From NCBI GenBank assembly GCA_030583925.1, contig CP129482.1:1426001-1490000 (forward strand): a DNA stretch of 64,000 bases. Direction: 5' to 3'. The DNA comes from Anaerolineales bacterium (GTDB taxonomy: Bacteria > Chloroflexota > Anaerolineae > Anaerolineales > Villigracilaceae). Made by a program: the position numbers and the translations under genes. Under the pieces are notes generated by a model that worked only from the letters and a program-made list of their open reading frames with translations, made no database searches and was not told the DNA's origin. Positions 25,414 to 33,764 of the stretch are shown here, in pieces; the first letter of the stretch is position 1, and every line of letters begins with the position of its first letter.

Positions 25414-26754
25414 CTACTCTAACAACCCCAACACAACCGGCAACAATTGTTTCTTCCGCGAGACCACGCCTTGCGCGTCGCGCGTACCGTCAGTGACTGG
25501 AGGATAGGGGAGGTCGTTCAAAATCGGCGGGGCGTTGGATGATACGATGAGCTTGCTCGTGCCGCGCACGATGTCGGTGATGAGCAACATGGCGAAATCG
25601 AGTCCGAGTTTATCTTTGATATTGTCCAGCGCTTTGGTGAGCGGCGCGAGGTGTTCGGCGAGTTGCAGAAGGTCTGTCACTTCGGCTTGGGCGATGGCGA
25701 ATTTGAATCCGCCCGCTTCGTATTGTTTGATGTCGGTGCTGACGATCTCGTTCGGGTCGCGGTTGGAGAGTCCCGCGCCTGCTGAAAGCAAGGCTTTGCC
25801 AAACGAATCGATTGTCTCGCCTTTGAGCGGACTCCCGCCCACGAACGCCCAGCGCGCTAACCTTTGGGCGGCGTCTTTGTCTCTCTGTGTCGTGGTGGGA
25901 GAGGTCAAGATGAGCGTGTCAGACAAAAGTCCCGCGAGAAGAGCGCCGGCGAGGTTGGGAGGCATGGAGAGTCCGGCTTCCGCTGTCATCTCAGAAACAA
26001 GAGTCGAAGTTGAGCCGACGATGTCCACTGTGAATCGAATCGGCGTGTGGGTGTGTGGATTGCCGAGGCGGTGGTGATCCAGAATTTCGAGTAGCTCAGC
26101 CTCTTCTAGCGCGGCAATCGCTTGGCGCGGCTCGTTGTGATCGACGAGGATGATTTTGAGGCGAGGTGGGTTGAGGATATCGCGCTGGCGCGCAACGCCG
26201 AGATATAAGCCGCTCTCGTCAACGACCCAGTATTCATCGGTTTCGTCGCGCAAGATGCGATTAAGAAAATCACGGATGTGACCGTTGGCGGGGAACTTCG
26301 GCACGTTTGTGTCCGCCGCGTCTTTGCATTGAGCGGACATCATCTCGCGCACGGTCGTGTCGCCGGGACGAGGTCCGAGCGTTTGCGTAAAATATTTAAA
26401 GAGGCTCAAGCCATTGATGAGCCCGTAGGGTTTTCCATCCTCATTTACAACGGGCGCGAGCCCGCCGGTTTTGCTGGCGAGAGTCCATGCGAGTCCAAGT
26501 TGCGATTCAGGGCGAATACTATCGAGTCGTTGCATCACCGAATCGAAGCGCGGCGAGGCGTCGGTGAGCAAGACAGGCGGATCGAGTTTGAGTTGTTTGA
26601 GTAACCACGCGGATTGTGGATTCAACGCGCCCGCGCGCGCCGCGACGGCTTCGGCGTTGTCGCGCTCACGCAACAACCACGCGTAGCCCATCGCCGAGGC
26701 AATCGAGTCGGTATCCGGGTTAACGTGCCCGATGACGTAGATTCTATTTGCCAT
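25414..26754 (-). CDS. ppaC: Mn-dependent inorganic pyrophosphatase with CBS domains
   Basis: 446 aa family II pyrophosphatase. The DHH domain is split by regulatory CBS modules: metal ligands in VIGHVNPDTDSI (residues 6-17), CBS region about 68-180, then LVDHNEP and LDHHRLGN near 226. The DHHA2 domain ends with the substrate-binding SRKKQ motif. CBS-containing members are regulated by adenine nucleotides. TACAAT stands 6 nt before the ATG with no ribosome binding site, so it may be leaderless. Its last 68 nt are duplicated at 24797-24864. Confidence 0.92.
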   Translation of the reverse strand: MANRIYVIGHVNPDTDSIASAMGYAWLLRERDNAEAVAARAGALNPQSAWLLKQLKLDPPVLLTDASPRFDSVMQRLDSIRPESQLGLAWTLASKTGGLAPVVNEDGKPYGLINGLSLFKYFTQTLGPRPGDTTVREMMSAQCKDAADTNVPKFPANGHIRDFLNRILRDETDEYWVVDESGLYLGVARQRDILNPPRLKIILVDHNEPRQAIAALEEAELLEILDHHRLGNPHTHTPIRFTVDIVGSTSTLVSEMTAEAGLSMPPNLAGALLAGLLSDTLILTSPTTTQRDKDAAQRLARWAFVGGSPLKGETIDSFGKALLSAGAGLSNRDPNEIVSTDIKQYEAGGFKFAIAQAEVTDLLQLAEHLAPLTKALDNIKDKLGLDFAMLLITDIVRGTSKLIVSSNAPPILNDLPYPPVTDGTRDAQGVVSRKKQLLPVVLGLLE

Positions 26755-26772
26755 GTAGTAATTGTACTTGCA

Positions 26773-29700
26773 TCATTGTTCTTTTGCTTTGACGACTTTC
26801 CACACTCGTTCTGGCGTGGCGGGGATTTCATCCACATTAACGCCGATGGCGTCAAGGATGGCGTTGCCGACCGCCGGCGCGACTCCGTCCATGGGGATTT
26901 CCGCAACTGCTTTGACTCCGAAAGGGTGACTCGGCTCAAACGTTTCGACGAAAATCGTTTCTAATTCTGGCATTTCGTCCGCGCGGAAGATGTGATAGCG
27001 ATCCAAGTCGCGTTCGATTGCATTGCCTTTATCATCGTAGCGCATCTCCTCGCAGACAGCGTAGCCGAGGGCTTGAGTCATGCCGCCTTCGATCTGACCC
27101 GACGCGGTGAGCGGATTCACGATCACGCCCGAGTCAACCGCCATGACGAGTTTATCCACAGTGACCGCGCCGGTTTCGGTGTCTACGGTCACTTCGGCGA
27201 ATTGCGCGGCGAACGGAGGGGGAGAAACAGGCGAAACATAACTTGCCACGCCCATGATCTGTTCCTGATTGTTGCGATGTAGGCTGTCTAGCGCAATTTC
27301 ACTCAATGGAATTGTTTTGCCATTTGGTGCAACGACCATGCGGTTTGAAAGTTGCAAGTCGGAAGGTTGAACGTTCAAACCTTCAACTTTGAACATGTCA
27401 ACTGCTCTCGCTTTGATTCGCTCCGCGACAACATTTGCCGCTTTCACCGCCGCCGCGCCGGAGATGTACGTTGTGGAAGACGCGTACGCGCCCTTGTCGA
27501 ACGGCGTGAAGTCGGTATCCGACGAGTAACAGATCATATCTTCGAGAGGAACTCCCAACACCTCTGCCGCCATCTGCGCGAGGACGGTATCTGAACCAGT
27601 TCCCAAATCCGTCGCGCCGACGAGCATGTTGAAAGAGCCGTCATCGTTCATTTTGATGGACGCGCCTCCCATGTCGAGGTAGGGGATGGCAGTGCCTTGC
27701 ATGACCATCGCAATCCCAATGCCTTTCCGCTTCGCGGAAGTTCCAGGTTTCAAGTTCCAAGTCTCAGGTTCGCTACTTGATACTTGGGACTTGGAACTTG
27801 AAACGTTTTTGCGCCACTCCTCATTTCCATATTTATCATCCCACGCGATGGCGGCTCTGCCTTGTGCGACGCACGTTTCCAAGCCGACAGTTTGGATGAT
27901 CTCTGGTCGTGGCTCGCGTCCTTCATTCCATGCCGTTGAAAATGGATGATATTCACCGGGTCGAATTGCATTTTTCAAACGGAAATCAATTGGGTCGAGG
28001 TTCAATGCCCGCGCGATCTTTTCCATGTGACGCTCGACGGGCCAATATCCCTGGGGCACGCCGTAACCGCGGAACGCGCCCGCGGGCGGCGTGTTGGTAT
28101 ACACCACATCCGCGTAAAACTGGATGTTCGGCGATTTGCGATATTCGCCATCACCGACGTACAACGCCATCGCCTTGTGACCGGTGTTGCCGGTGACGGT
28201 CAACGCGTGACAGCCGTACGCGCCCGTGTCGGATAGCGCGTACATCGCGTTCGCGGTGATCGTGCCGTCCCGCTTCACTCCGGTCTTCATCTTGACTCGC
28301 ATTGGATGCCTTGACCGCGCCGCGATAAATTCCTCCTCCCGCGTGTATTCGTAAATCACGGGTCGCTTCGTCGCAATCGTGAGATGAGCGGGGACATCTT
28401 CCATCAACACTTCCTGCTTGCCGCCGAACCCGCCGCCGATGCGCGGCTTCACCACGCGGATTCGCTTCACCGGTAAATTCAACACGGGCGCGAGCATTCT
28501 CCGCACATGGAACGGCACTTGCGTGGAAGTGCGAATCACCAAGCGATCATCTTCGTCCCAATACGTGACCGCGACATGCGGCTCGATCGAAACTTGTTGC
28601 ACCTTCGGCACTTCGTATTCCGCCTCGAAAATTTCATCCGCTTCCTTGAATCCTTTTTCCACGTCGCCGATGTCGATGCGGATGTGCGCGGCGAGATTCT
28701 TTTCGGGGTTCGAGTCCGCAAAATTGACGTACTCAGGCTCGTCGTGGATTCGAACCGCATCAGGTTTCATCGCCTCGCGCGAGTCGAGGATGGAATCCAA
28801 GATTTCATATTCCACGTCGATCAGCGATAACGCTTGCTCCGCGATTTCAGCAGTCTCTGCCGCGACGAACGCGACGCGGTCGCCGACAAACCTCACCTTT
28901 TGATCCAGTGAAAACGTATCGAGCGGACCCGGGATTGGGTCAGATTGTCCCGCTGTTGAATACACCACGCGCGGAATATCCTGCCATGTGAGAACTGCCG
29001 CAACACCTTTCAATTCCTTCGCTTTGCTCACGTCAATCTTTTTGATGCGCGCGTGCGCGTGCGGCGAATGTAAAACCTTCGCGTGCAACATGCCGCGCAT
29101 GTCCATGTCTGCGGCGAAGGCGGGCTTGCCTTGCACGAGTTTTTCCGCGTCCACTTTTTTCTCTGGCTTGCCGACGGTCTGCCACGTTTGCGATTCGGGC
29201 GTGACGACAACCTTAGGGCGCGTCAGCACTCCCGTTAGTTGAGGCGAATCGAATCCCGATGGCGAATCGGTGCGCGGCGCGCCGAAATCCCAATTGACAG
29301 TGTCGAGTCGAAACGGCTCGTCGCCGCGCATCACCGCCGCCGCTTTCAACACGGCTTGCACAGGTTTGAGATAGCCCGTGCATCGGCACAACACACCCGC
29401 GATCGCTTCCCGCACTTCATCCTCGCTCGGATTTGGATTCTTTTCAAGCAACGCCTTCGCCGCAAGGATTTGCCCCGGCGTGCAATATCCGCATTGGATG
29501 GCGCCCGATTCGACAAACGCCTGTTGAAGCGGATGCAAGCCTTCGGTCTTTTTCCACCCTTGTTGGGGATGTTCGCCCAACGCTTCGATCGTGACGATGA
29601 GATGTCCCTCCGCCTGAGCCGCGAACAACGACCCCGCGTTGACGGGCTTACCGTCGAGCAGAACCGTGTCCGCGCCGCTGAGTCCGCCCTCGTCACCAAA

Positions 29701-29805
29701 TTTGACGCCGTAGTAGCCGAGTCTGCGCACGGCTGAAAATAATGTTTCGGATGGCGCGCAATCTATTTCATGTTTATTTGAGTTTATGGTGAGGGTGATG
29801 TTCAT
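26773..29805 (-). CDS. Xanthine-dehydrogenase-family Mo/Fe-S subunit, XdhD-like
   Basis: 1010 aa fusing an N-terminal two-cluster Fe-S part with the Mo-cofactor part. The first ferredoxin site has lost its cysteines: GDEGGLSGADTVLLDG replaces the usual CGEGxCGACTVLLDG, and NAG replaces NxC. The second site is intact (QCGYCTPG, CRCTGY). The Mo part shows GGGFGGKQ, GAYASSTTYISG and the active-site Glu in AVAEIPMDGVAP. E. coli XdhD (YgfN), linked to selenium-dependent Mo hydroxylases, has the same loss, so that group fits better than classical xanthine dehydrogenase. ATG 29805 has GAGGAA upstream. Residues about 668-689 are coded by a 17-bp inverted repeat. Confidence 0.88.
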   Translation of the reverse strand: MNITLTINSNKHEIDCAPSETLFSAVRRLGYYGVKFGDEGGLSGADTVLLDGKPVNAGSLFAAQAEGHLIVTIEALGEHPQQGWKKTEGLHPLQQAFVESGAIQCGYCTPGQILAAKALLEKNPNPSEDEVREAIAGVLCRCTGYLKPVQAVLKAAAVMRGDEPFRLDTVNWDFGAPRTDSPSGFDSPQLTGVLTRPKVVVTPESQTWQTVGKPEKKVDAEKLVQGKPAFAADMDMRGMLHAKVLHSPHAHARIKKIDVSKAKELKGVAAVLTWQDIPRVVYSTAGQSDPIPGPLDTFSLDQKVRFVGDRVAFVAAETAEIAEQALSLIDVEYEILDSILDSREAMKPDAVRIHDEPEYVNFADSNPEKNLAAHIRIDIGDVEKGFKEADEIFEAEYEVPKVQQVSIEPHVAVTYWDEDDRLVIRTSTQVPFHVRRMLAPVLNLPVKRIRVVKPRIGGGFGGKQEVLMEDVPAHLTIATKRPVIYEYTREEEFIAARSRHPMRVKMKTGVKRDGTITANAMYALSDTGAYGCHALTVTGNTGHKAMALYVGDGEYRKSPNIQFYADVVYTNTPPAGAFRGYGVPQGYWPVERHMEKIARALNLDPIDFRLKNAIRPGEYHPFSTAWNEGREPRPEIIQTVGLETCVAQGRAAIAWDDKYGNEEWRKNVSSSKSQVSSSEPETWNLKPGTSAKRKGIGIAMVMQGTAIPYLDMGGASIKMNDDGSFNMLVGATDLGTGSDTVLAQMAAEVLGVPLEDMICYSSDTDFTPFDKGAYASSTTYISGAAAVKAANVVAERIKARAVDMFKVEGLNVQPSDLQLSNRMVVAPNGKTIPLSEIALDSLHRNNQEQIMGVASYVSPVSPPPFAAQFAEVTVDTETGAVTVDKLVMAVDSGVIVNPLTASGQIEGGMTQALGYAVCEEMRYDDKGNAIERDLDRYHIFRADEMPELETIFVETFEPSHPFGVKAVAEIPMDGVAPAVGNAILDAIGVNVDEIPATPERVWKVVKAKEQ
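27740..27804. repeat. In-frame inverted repeat inside the Mo hydroxylase gene
   Basis: Arms 27747-27763 (gtttcaagttccaagtc) and 27788-27804 (gacttggaacttgaaac) are exact reverse complements. Each arm is a stutter of the word caagttc/cttggaac. It codes a Ser/Pro/Lys-rich loop between well-conserved enzyme blocks. Confidence 0.85.
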
Positions 29806-29820
29806 GAATGTTCCTCGCGG

Positions 29821-29884
29821 TTTGAAAGTTGAAAGTCTAAAGTTGAAAGTCAAACCTTGGACCTTCAACCTTTGACCTGTAACT
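29821..29884. repeat. Inverted stuttered-word repeat between methylase and Mo hydroxylase genes
   Basis: Left part: three near-copies of the word ttgaaagt; right part: accttcaacctttgacct, the inverted relative. It supplies the last codons and the stop of the methyltransferase gene. Related words recur inside hemW (60482-60547) and the metalloenzyme gene (62137-62235). Confidence 0.8.
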
Positions 29885-30944
29885 TTTTTCTAATTTCATC
29901 AATCACAATTTTATTCCCGTTTTCGTCCTTGTAGAACCATACATCCCAGCCGTTGACAGGCGCGCCGTTTAGCAGGGATTTTGCCACGAAGTGAATCGAG
30001 CCAGTAACATCGTCGCATTTGAGATGCCCATTGGCAAGGACTTTTGCCTTCTTGCCGCTCTTTGCGAAATAAAGTGTTTGCCCGGGACTCAAGAGTCCGT
30101 TTTCGAGCAATGTCCCAAATGGAACGCGTGGTTGCTTCCGCTTTTCTGAGAGGATCAACACTTCCGCTGGGGAAGTGAGAACCGCGTCGATGCGTTTCTG
30201 CGCGACGCGGATATATTTCTTGTCGCGTTCGATGCCGATCCAGTTGCGACCGAGTTTTTTGGCGACAGCGCCCGTCGTCCCTGAGCCGAAGAATGGATCG
30301 AGAATCAAATCGCCCCGTTGAGAAGAAGCGAGGATCACTCGGTAGAGCAAGGCTTCGGGTTTCTGAGTCGAATGGGCTTTCGTTCCATTGTGTTTCACGC
30401 GTTGTTTGCCGTTCGCCAGCGGGAGTTCCCAATGCCGCCAGTCGGAGCGCATTTGCAAGTCTTCGTTCAAGGCTTTCATCGCGCGGTGGTTGAATGTGTA
30501 CTTTGCGCCCTTTTTCTTTTGCGCCCAAATCATCGTCTCGTGCGCGTTGGTGAAACGGACGCCGCGAAAATTCGGCATGGGATTGTCTTTGATCCACAAC
30601 ACATCGTTGAGAATCCAAAATCCCAAATCCTGCATGATCGCGCCGACGCGGTAGATGTTGTGATACGTGCCGATAACCCAGATCGTGCCGGTTTCTTTGA
30701 GGACGCGCTGGCTAGCGCGTAGCCAATTGCGTGTGAACTTATCATATTCATTGAAATTCCCAAATTGATCCCAGCCATCGTTCACCGCGTCTACTTTCGA
30801 CATGTTGGGACGATACAACTCATTTCGCAGTTGCAGGTTGTATGGCGGGTCGGCAAAGATCACATCTACCGAGTTCTCGGGGAGGGAGTTGAGAATCTCG
30901 ACGCAATCGCCATGCAGGATCGTATTGAGTAGAAGATTTTTCAC
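29865..30944 (-). CDS. DNA adenine-N6 methyltransferase, CcrM-like
   Basis: 359 aa, beta-class N6-adenine methyltransferase: catalytic DPPYNLQL near residue 32, target-recognition region in the middle, and the AdoMet motif DPFFGSGTTGAVA near 216-228. A C-terminal extension of about 90 residues (GTLLENGLLSPGQTLYF onward) matches the RAMA-type tail of CcrM, whose group methylates GANTC; specificity here is inferred. GTG 30944 overlaps the TGA of the FAD-subunit gene (GTGA). No restriction gene adjoins, so it is a solitary methylase. The tail KKLQVKG and stop come from a repeat. Confidence 0.88.
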   Translation of the reverse strand: MKNLLLNTILHGDCVEILNSLPENSVDVIFADPPYNLQLRNELYRPNMSKVDAVNDGWDQFGNFNEYDKFTRNWLRASQRVLKETGTIWVIGTYHNIYRVGAIMQDLGFWILNDVLWIKDNPMPNFRGVRFTNAHETMIWAQKKKGAKYTFNHRAMKALNEDLQMRSDWRHWELPLANGKQRVKHNGTKAHSTQKPEALLYRVILASSQRGDLILDPFFGSGTTGAVAKKLGRNWIGIERDKKYIRVAQKRIDAVLTSPAEVLILSEKRKQPRVPFGTLLENGLLSPGQTLYFAKSGKKAKVLANGHLKCDDVTGSIHFVAKSLLNGAPVNGWDVWFYKDENGNKIVIDEIRKKLQVKG

Positions 30945-31690
30945 GCGCCTACGATTCTTTCCATGCAACGTTTCGCCAATGTCGCGGCGACGTCCATGCG
31001 ATATTCGGCGGAGCCAAAATCGTCTGTCGCTTCGTGGAACGCGTTGCGCGCCGCGACTGCTACATCGTCAGACGAAGTCCCGTCCATGGCGAGCATGGGA
31101 CTCTTGCCATAGCCGCCGACAGCCACACGCGTCCGACCGGAACCCCAAACTGCCGCGGCTACACAAACGATCGGCGAATCGGACGGCGTGCGCGCCACGT
31201 ACTCGAATGCGAACTTGACATTGTTGGGAATAGCGATGGATGTGATGAGTCCGTGCGGGCGGAGAGGTAAAAACTCTCCGAGGCTGGAGACTCGAGACTT
31301 TTCAAGCGATTCTCTAATTTCCAGTTTCGCGTCTAGGGCTAGCAGGGAGGTTGCAAACGACGATCTTCCATCGCAGGATACCAACGTCCCCGCGACCGTC
31401 GCGGAGTTGCGGATGTTCAGCGGCGCTTCGAGTTTAAGCGCCGTCTTCAACGCGTCGGGGCAGAGTTCTGATTCGAGAAGGGATTGAAGCGTTAGCGTTG
31501 CGCCGAGGCGGAGTTCGTTTCCCTTTGCGGCAAGCGAATCCAAGCCGAGGAGTTGGAGGTCTACCGCTTCGGCTGAATCAGTTTTCCCCTGAGAAAGAAG
31601 CGTGCCGCCTCCAAGCGGGAGTCGATTCGGTTGAGTCAATAATTTCAGCGCTTCTTCCAAAGTTTTTGGGCGGTGATAGTTAATGATCAT
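30941..31690 (-). CDS. FAD-binding subunit of a molybdenum hydroxylase (CoxM-like)
   Basis: 249 aa. The FAD-binding motif PLGGGTLLSQGK (residues 27-38) and the second FAD contact NIRNSATVAGTLV (near 92-104) are those of CoxM/XdhB medium subunits. Passes electrons from the Fe-S part to an acceptor. It lies two genes upstream of the large subunit, separated by the methylase that overlaps its stop codon. A run of near-repeats (ctggagactcgagactt, 31284-31300) lies in the linker before the C-terminal domain. GGAG stands before the ATG. Confidence 0.88.
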   Translation of the reverse strand: MIINYHRPKTLEEALKLLTQPNRLPLGGGTLLSQGKTDSAEAVDLQLLGLDSLAAKGNELRLGATLTLQSLLESELCPDALKTALKLEAPLNIRNSATVAGTLVSCDGRSSFATSLLALDAKLEIRESLEKSRVSSLGEFLPLRPHGLITSIAIPNNVKFAFEYVARTPSDSPIVCVAAAVWGSGRTRVAVGGYGKSPMLAMDGTSSDDVAVAARNAFHEATDDFGSAEYRMDVAATLAKRCMERIVGA

Positions 31691-31727
31691 GATGAGGATC
31701 TCCGTGGATGAGTCAATTATACAGTAG

Positions 31728-31835
31728 ACCTCTTGCGAAAGTCATTTTTGCCACAGAGAACACAGAGAAAAAGAGAATTTCTCAAAGGTCTCTGTGGACT
31801 CTGTGGCTAAGCAAGAAACACTTATGCAAGAGGTC
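31728..31835. repeat. Nested inverted repeats in the gap between FAD subunit and anti-sigma genes
   Basis: Outer arms gacctcttgc (31728-31737) and gcaagaggtc (31826-31835) enclose inner arms gccacagag (31750-31758) and ctctgtggc (31799-31807); each inner arm is doubled as a stutter (ccacagagaacacagag; tctgtggactctgtggc). No gene seen in this gap. Confidence 0.8.
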
Positions 31836-31840
31836 AAGTT

Positions 31841-31877
31841 AAAAAACACAACCGCCGTCGCGTGGACAGCGGTTGTG
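31841..31877 (-). terminator. Terminator after the anti-sigma-like gene
   Basis: Stem cacaaccgc (31847-31855) / gcggttgtg (31869-31877), followed in the minus direction by six T's, right after the stop codon at 31885. Confidence 0.8.
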
Positions 31878-31884
31878 CAGGTAG

Positions 31885-33204
31885 TTATCCTGGCGGAGTG
31901 TAGGGCGCAGGTTCTGGAAGAAGGTATTCCTCCTTCAATGCCTGTACTAAAATCTCGAATTCGTCGCCATTGCTGTAGTGGCCGTAGAACCGCCAGACAG
32001 GTTGGAGGTATTGAATACCCGCGGACGGGTCTGCAAGGACATAGGGAGGATACCTGACGTAGTAAGCCAACTCTATGCTCTCTATCGTTGCAGTAGGCAT
32101 GGTAAAGGCTGGGTCGTACTCAACACGGGGTGTCTCAACGATTGTTGGGGGCGTGGGGCTGGGAAAAACAACGGGCGTTTCGTTTATATTGATTTTGAGA
32201 AAGCTTGACCCGCCTCCGCCGCCGCCTCGCCCATTAAAGATCTCCATCAAGCCGGTTTGCGGATTTTGGTCGAGAATCTTTTGAAAGGCTTCTTCAACTG
32301 TGATGATGCCAAAGTTGCCGAGCTCCTCAAATTCAAGGGCGTAGCCAATAAAAATAATATTTTCTCCCGTATTGTCCAAGGTGATTTCGTAGCGCCAGGG
32401 ATTCATGTAGTCGAAATGTACCGCGTATTCGCCCAATATCAGAGGCGTGATGTAGAACTGCATCCCGCTCATTTCTGGGGCGCGTTCGAATTTGTACTCA
32501 AAATCGAAACCGTGCTGTTTGAGAAAATTATCCGCAACGCTTCTTGCCCGTTCGTCGGACAAATTATCCAGATATAACTCTTCAAAGTTTGAATGATATA
32601 CAAAGTAATAGTCAGCGCGGACTTCGAGTTTTTGCCGTCTATCGCCGCTCACAATATAATCCGTTCTTCCGGGAAATTCACTGGGAACATGCTGAATTTC
32701 GCCGTTAATCCCAAACCGCTGCGCCAACGCAAGAACATCCTCCGGGGTCGCCTGCCCTGTGAATTTTTTCAAATATACTTTTGCTTCGGCTGGAGAGCGC
32801 GGCATGGGTTGAGAAAGATACAAGATCGTGTCGCGCCACTCATAGCCGACGGCATCCGGCGTCAGGGTGGCTTGAGCCTCATGCGTAGCGTTGGGCAGGG
32901 CGGTTGCAGTAGGCGCGCTCGTCTCATTCGAGGCGGGTATTTCCGTCGGCGTTGGCGCAACCATTCTGATCGCCCAGTTCATGAACAATGCGAAGGCGAT
33001 GAGTGAAACTGTCCATGCCAGCGCGGCAACTGTTTGTCTGCGCGTGAAGCGGAACCAGCCCGGCGCGGAACGTTCGCTGTGCGCCAGTCTCAACGTTCGT
33101 TCCAACTCGGTTGCGAACTGCGCGTTGGGGGCGGCGCTTTCCGCAATTTGCGACAACCATTCATCCATTTTGTTTGGTTCGTTTGTGAATTTATCGTTCA
33201 TCAT
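31885..33204 (-). CDS. Membrane anti-sigma-factor-like protein with large exported domain
   Basis: 439 aa. The cytoplasmic N-terminal region (MDEWLSQIAE...FATELERTLRLAH) resembles the start of zinc-less anti-sigma regulators. One membrane helix (about 57-80) is followed by a Thr/Pro/Ala-rich spacer and a roughly 320-residue exported domain of unknown type, with a Gly-rich stretch (NGRGGGGGGSS) and a Pro-rich ending. ATG 33204 overlaps the ECF sigma stop codon (ATGA). The pairing argues that it controls that sigma factor; the ligand of the outer domain is unknown. Confidence 0.72.
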   Translation of the reverse strand: MMNDKFTNEPNKMDEWLSQIAESAAPNAQFATELERTLRLAHSERSAPGWFRFTRRQTVAALAWTVSLIAFALFMNWAIRMVAPTPTEIPASNETSAPTATALPNATHEAQATLTPDAVGYEWRDTILYLSQPMPRSPAEAKVYLKKFTGQATPEDVLALAQRFGINGEIQHVPSEFPGRTDYIVSGDRRQKLEVRADYYFVYHSNFEELYLDNLSDERARSVADNFLKQHGFDFEYKFERAPEMSGMQFYITPLILGEYAVHFDYMNPWRYEITLDNTGENIIFIGYALEFEELGNFGIITVEEAFQKILDQNPQTGLMEIFNGRGGGGGGSSFLKININETPVVFPSPTPPTIVETPRVEYDPAFTMPTATIESIELAYYVRYPPYVLADPSAGIQYLQPVWRFYGHYSNGDEFEILVQALKEEYLLPEPAPYTPPG

Positions 33205-33764
33205 TCCGCCTCCATTTTCAGGGAGGTCCGCTCGCGCAAATCTTGCAGTCCGCGCGAGATGAGCATTTTGACCGCCGCCTCGCTCTTGCGAAGCACGGCG
33301 CCGATCTCTTGATTCGACAACCCGCCGAAATAGGATAGGACAACTGCCTCGGCTCGCTCGACGGGAATTTTGCGGAGGGCTTGGGAGACGGCTTCAAGCC
33401 TCAGGCGTTGATACGCCTCCTTATCGGTAGGCAAGCCGGGGCTGGGGATGTGAAGCGCCGCGTCCAATGGAACTTCGGGCTTGCGTCCGCGAAAGTACAT
33501 CAGCCGCTTCTTCGCGGCGATCCCCAAGATCCACGCGGCAAACGACCCGTCGCCGCGATACGATCTGAGTCCCTCCAACGCGGAGAGAAAGGTCTGCGAG
33601 GTGAGGTCTTCCGCATCCTTGATGTTGCCGGTGTGCGCCATGTGGTAGCGATAGACGCGCGTAACGTATTGCCGATACAGCGCGGCGAACGCATCCACAT
33701 CGGCGATGGCGTTGCGTGCTAGCGCGAGGTCGTCTATGGCGGGTTTTTCTGTTCGTTCGACCAT
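33201..33764 (-). CDS. ECF-type RNA polymerase sigma factor
   Basis: 187 aa. Region 2: FAALYRQYVTRVYRYHMAHT, DAEDLTSQTFLSALEGL and the SFAAWILGIAAKKRLMYFRG block. Region 4: IPVERAEAVVLSYFGGLSNQEIGAVL, a helix-turn-helix for -35 recognition. Region 1.1 and 3 are absent, as usual for ECF factors. Co-translated with the membrane partner downstream. Upstream, cctcctgc and gcaggagg (within 33779-33822) form an 8-bp inverted repeat that may be a control site. Confidence 0.92.
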   Translation of the reverse strand: MVERTEKPAIDDLALARNAIADVDAFAALYRQYVTRVYRYHMAHTGNIKDAEDLTSQTFLSALEGLRSYRGDGSFAAWILGIAAKKRLMYFRGRKPEVPLDAALHIPSPGLPTDKEAYQRLRLEAVSQALRKIPVERAEAVVLSYFGGLSNQEIGAVLRKSEAAVKMLISRGLQDLRERTSLKMEAE

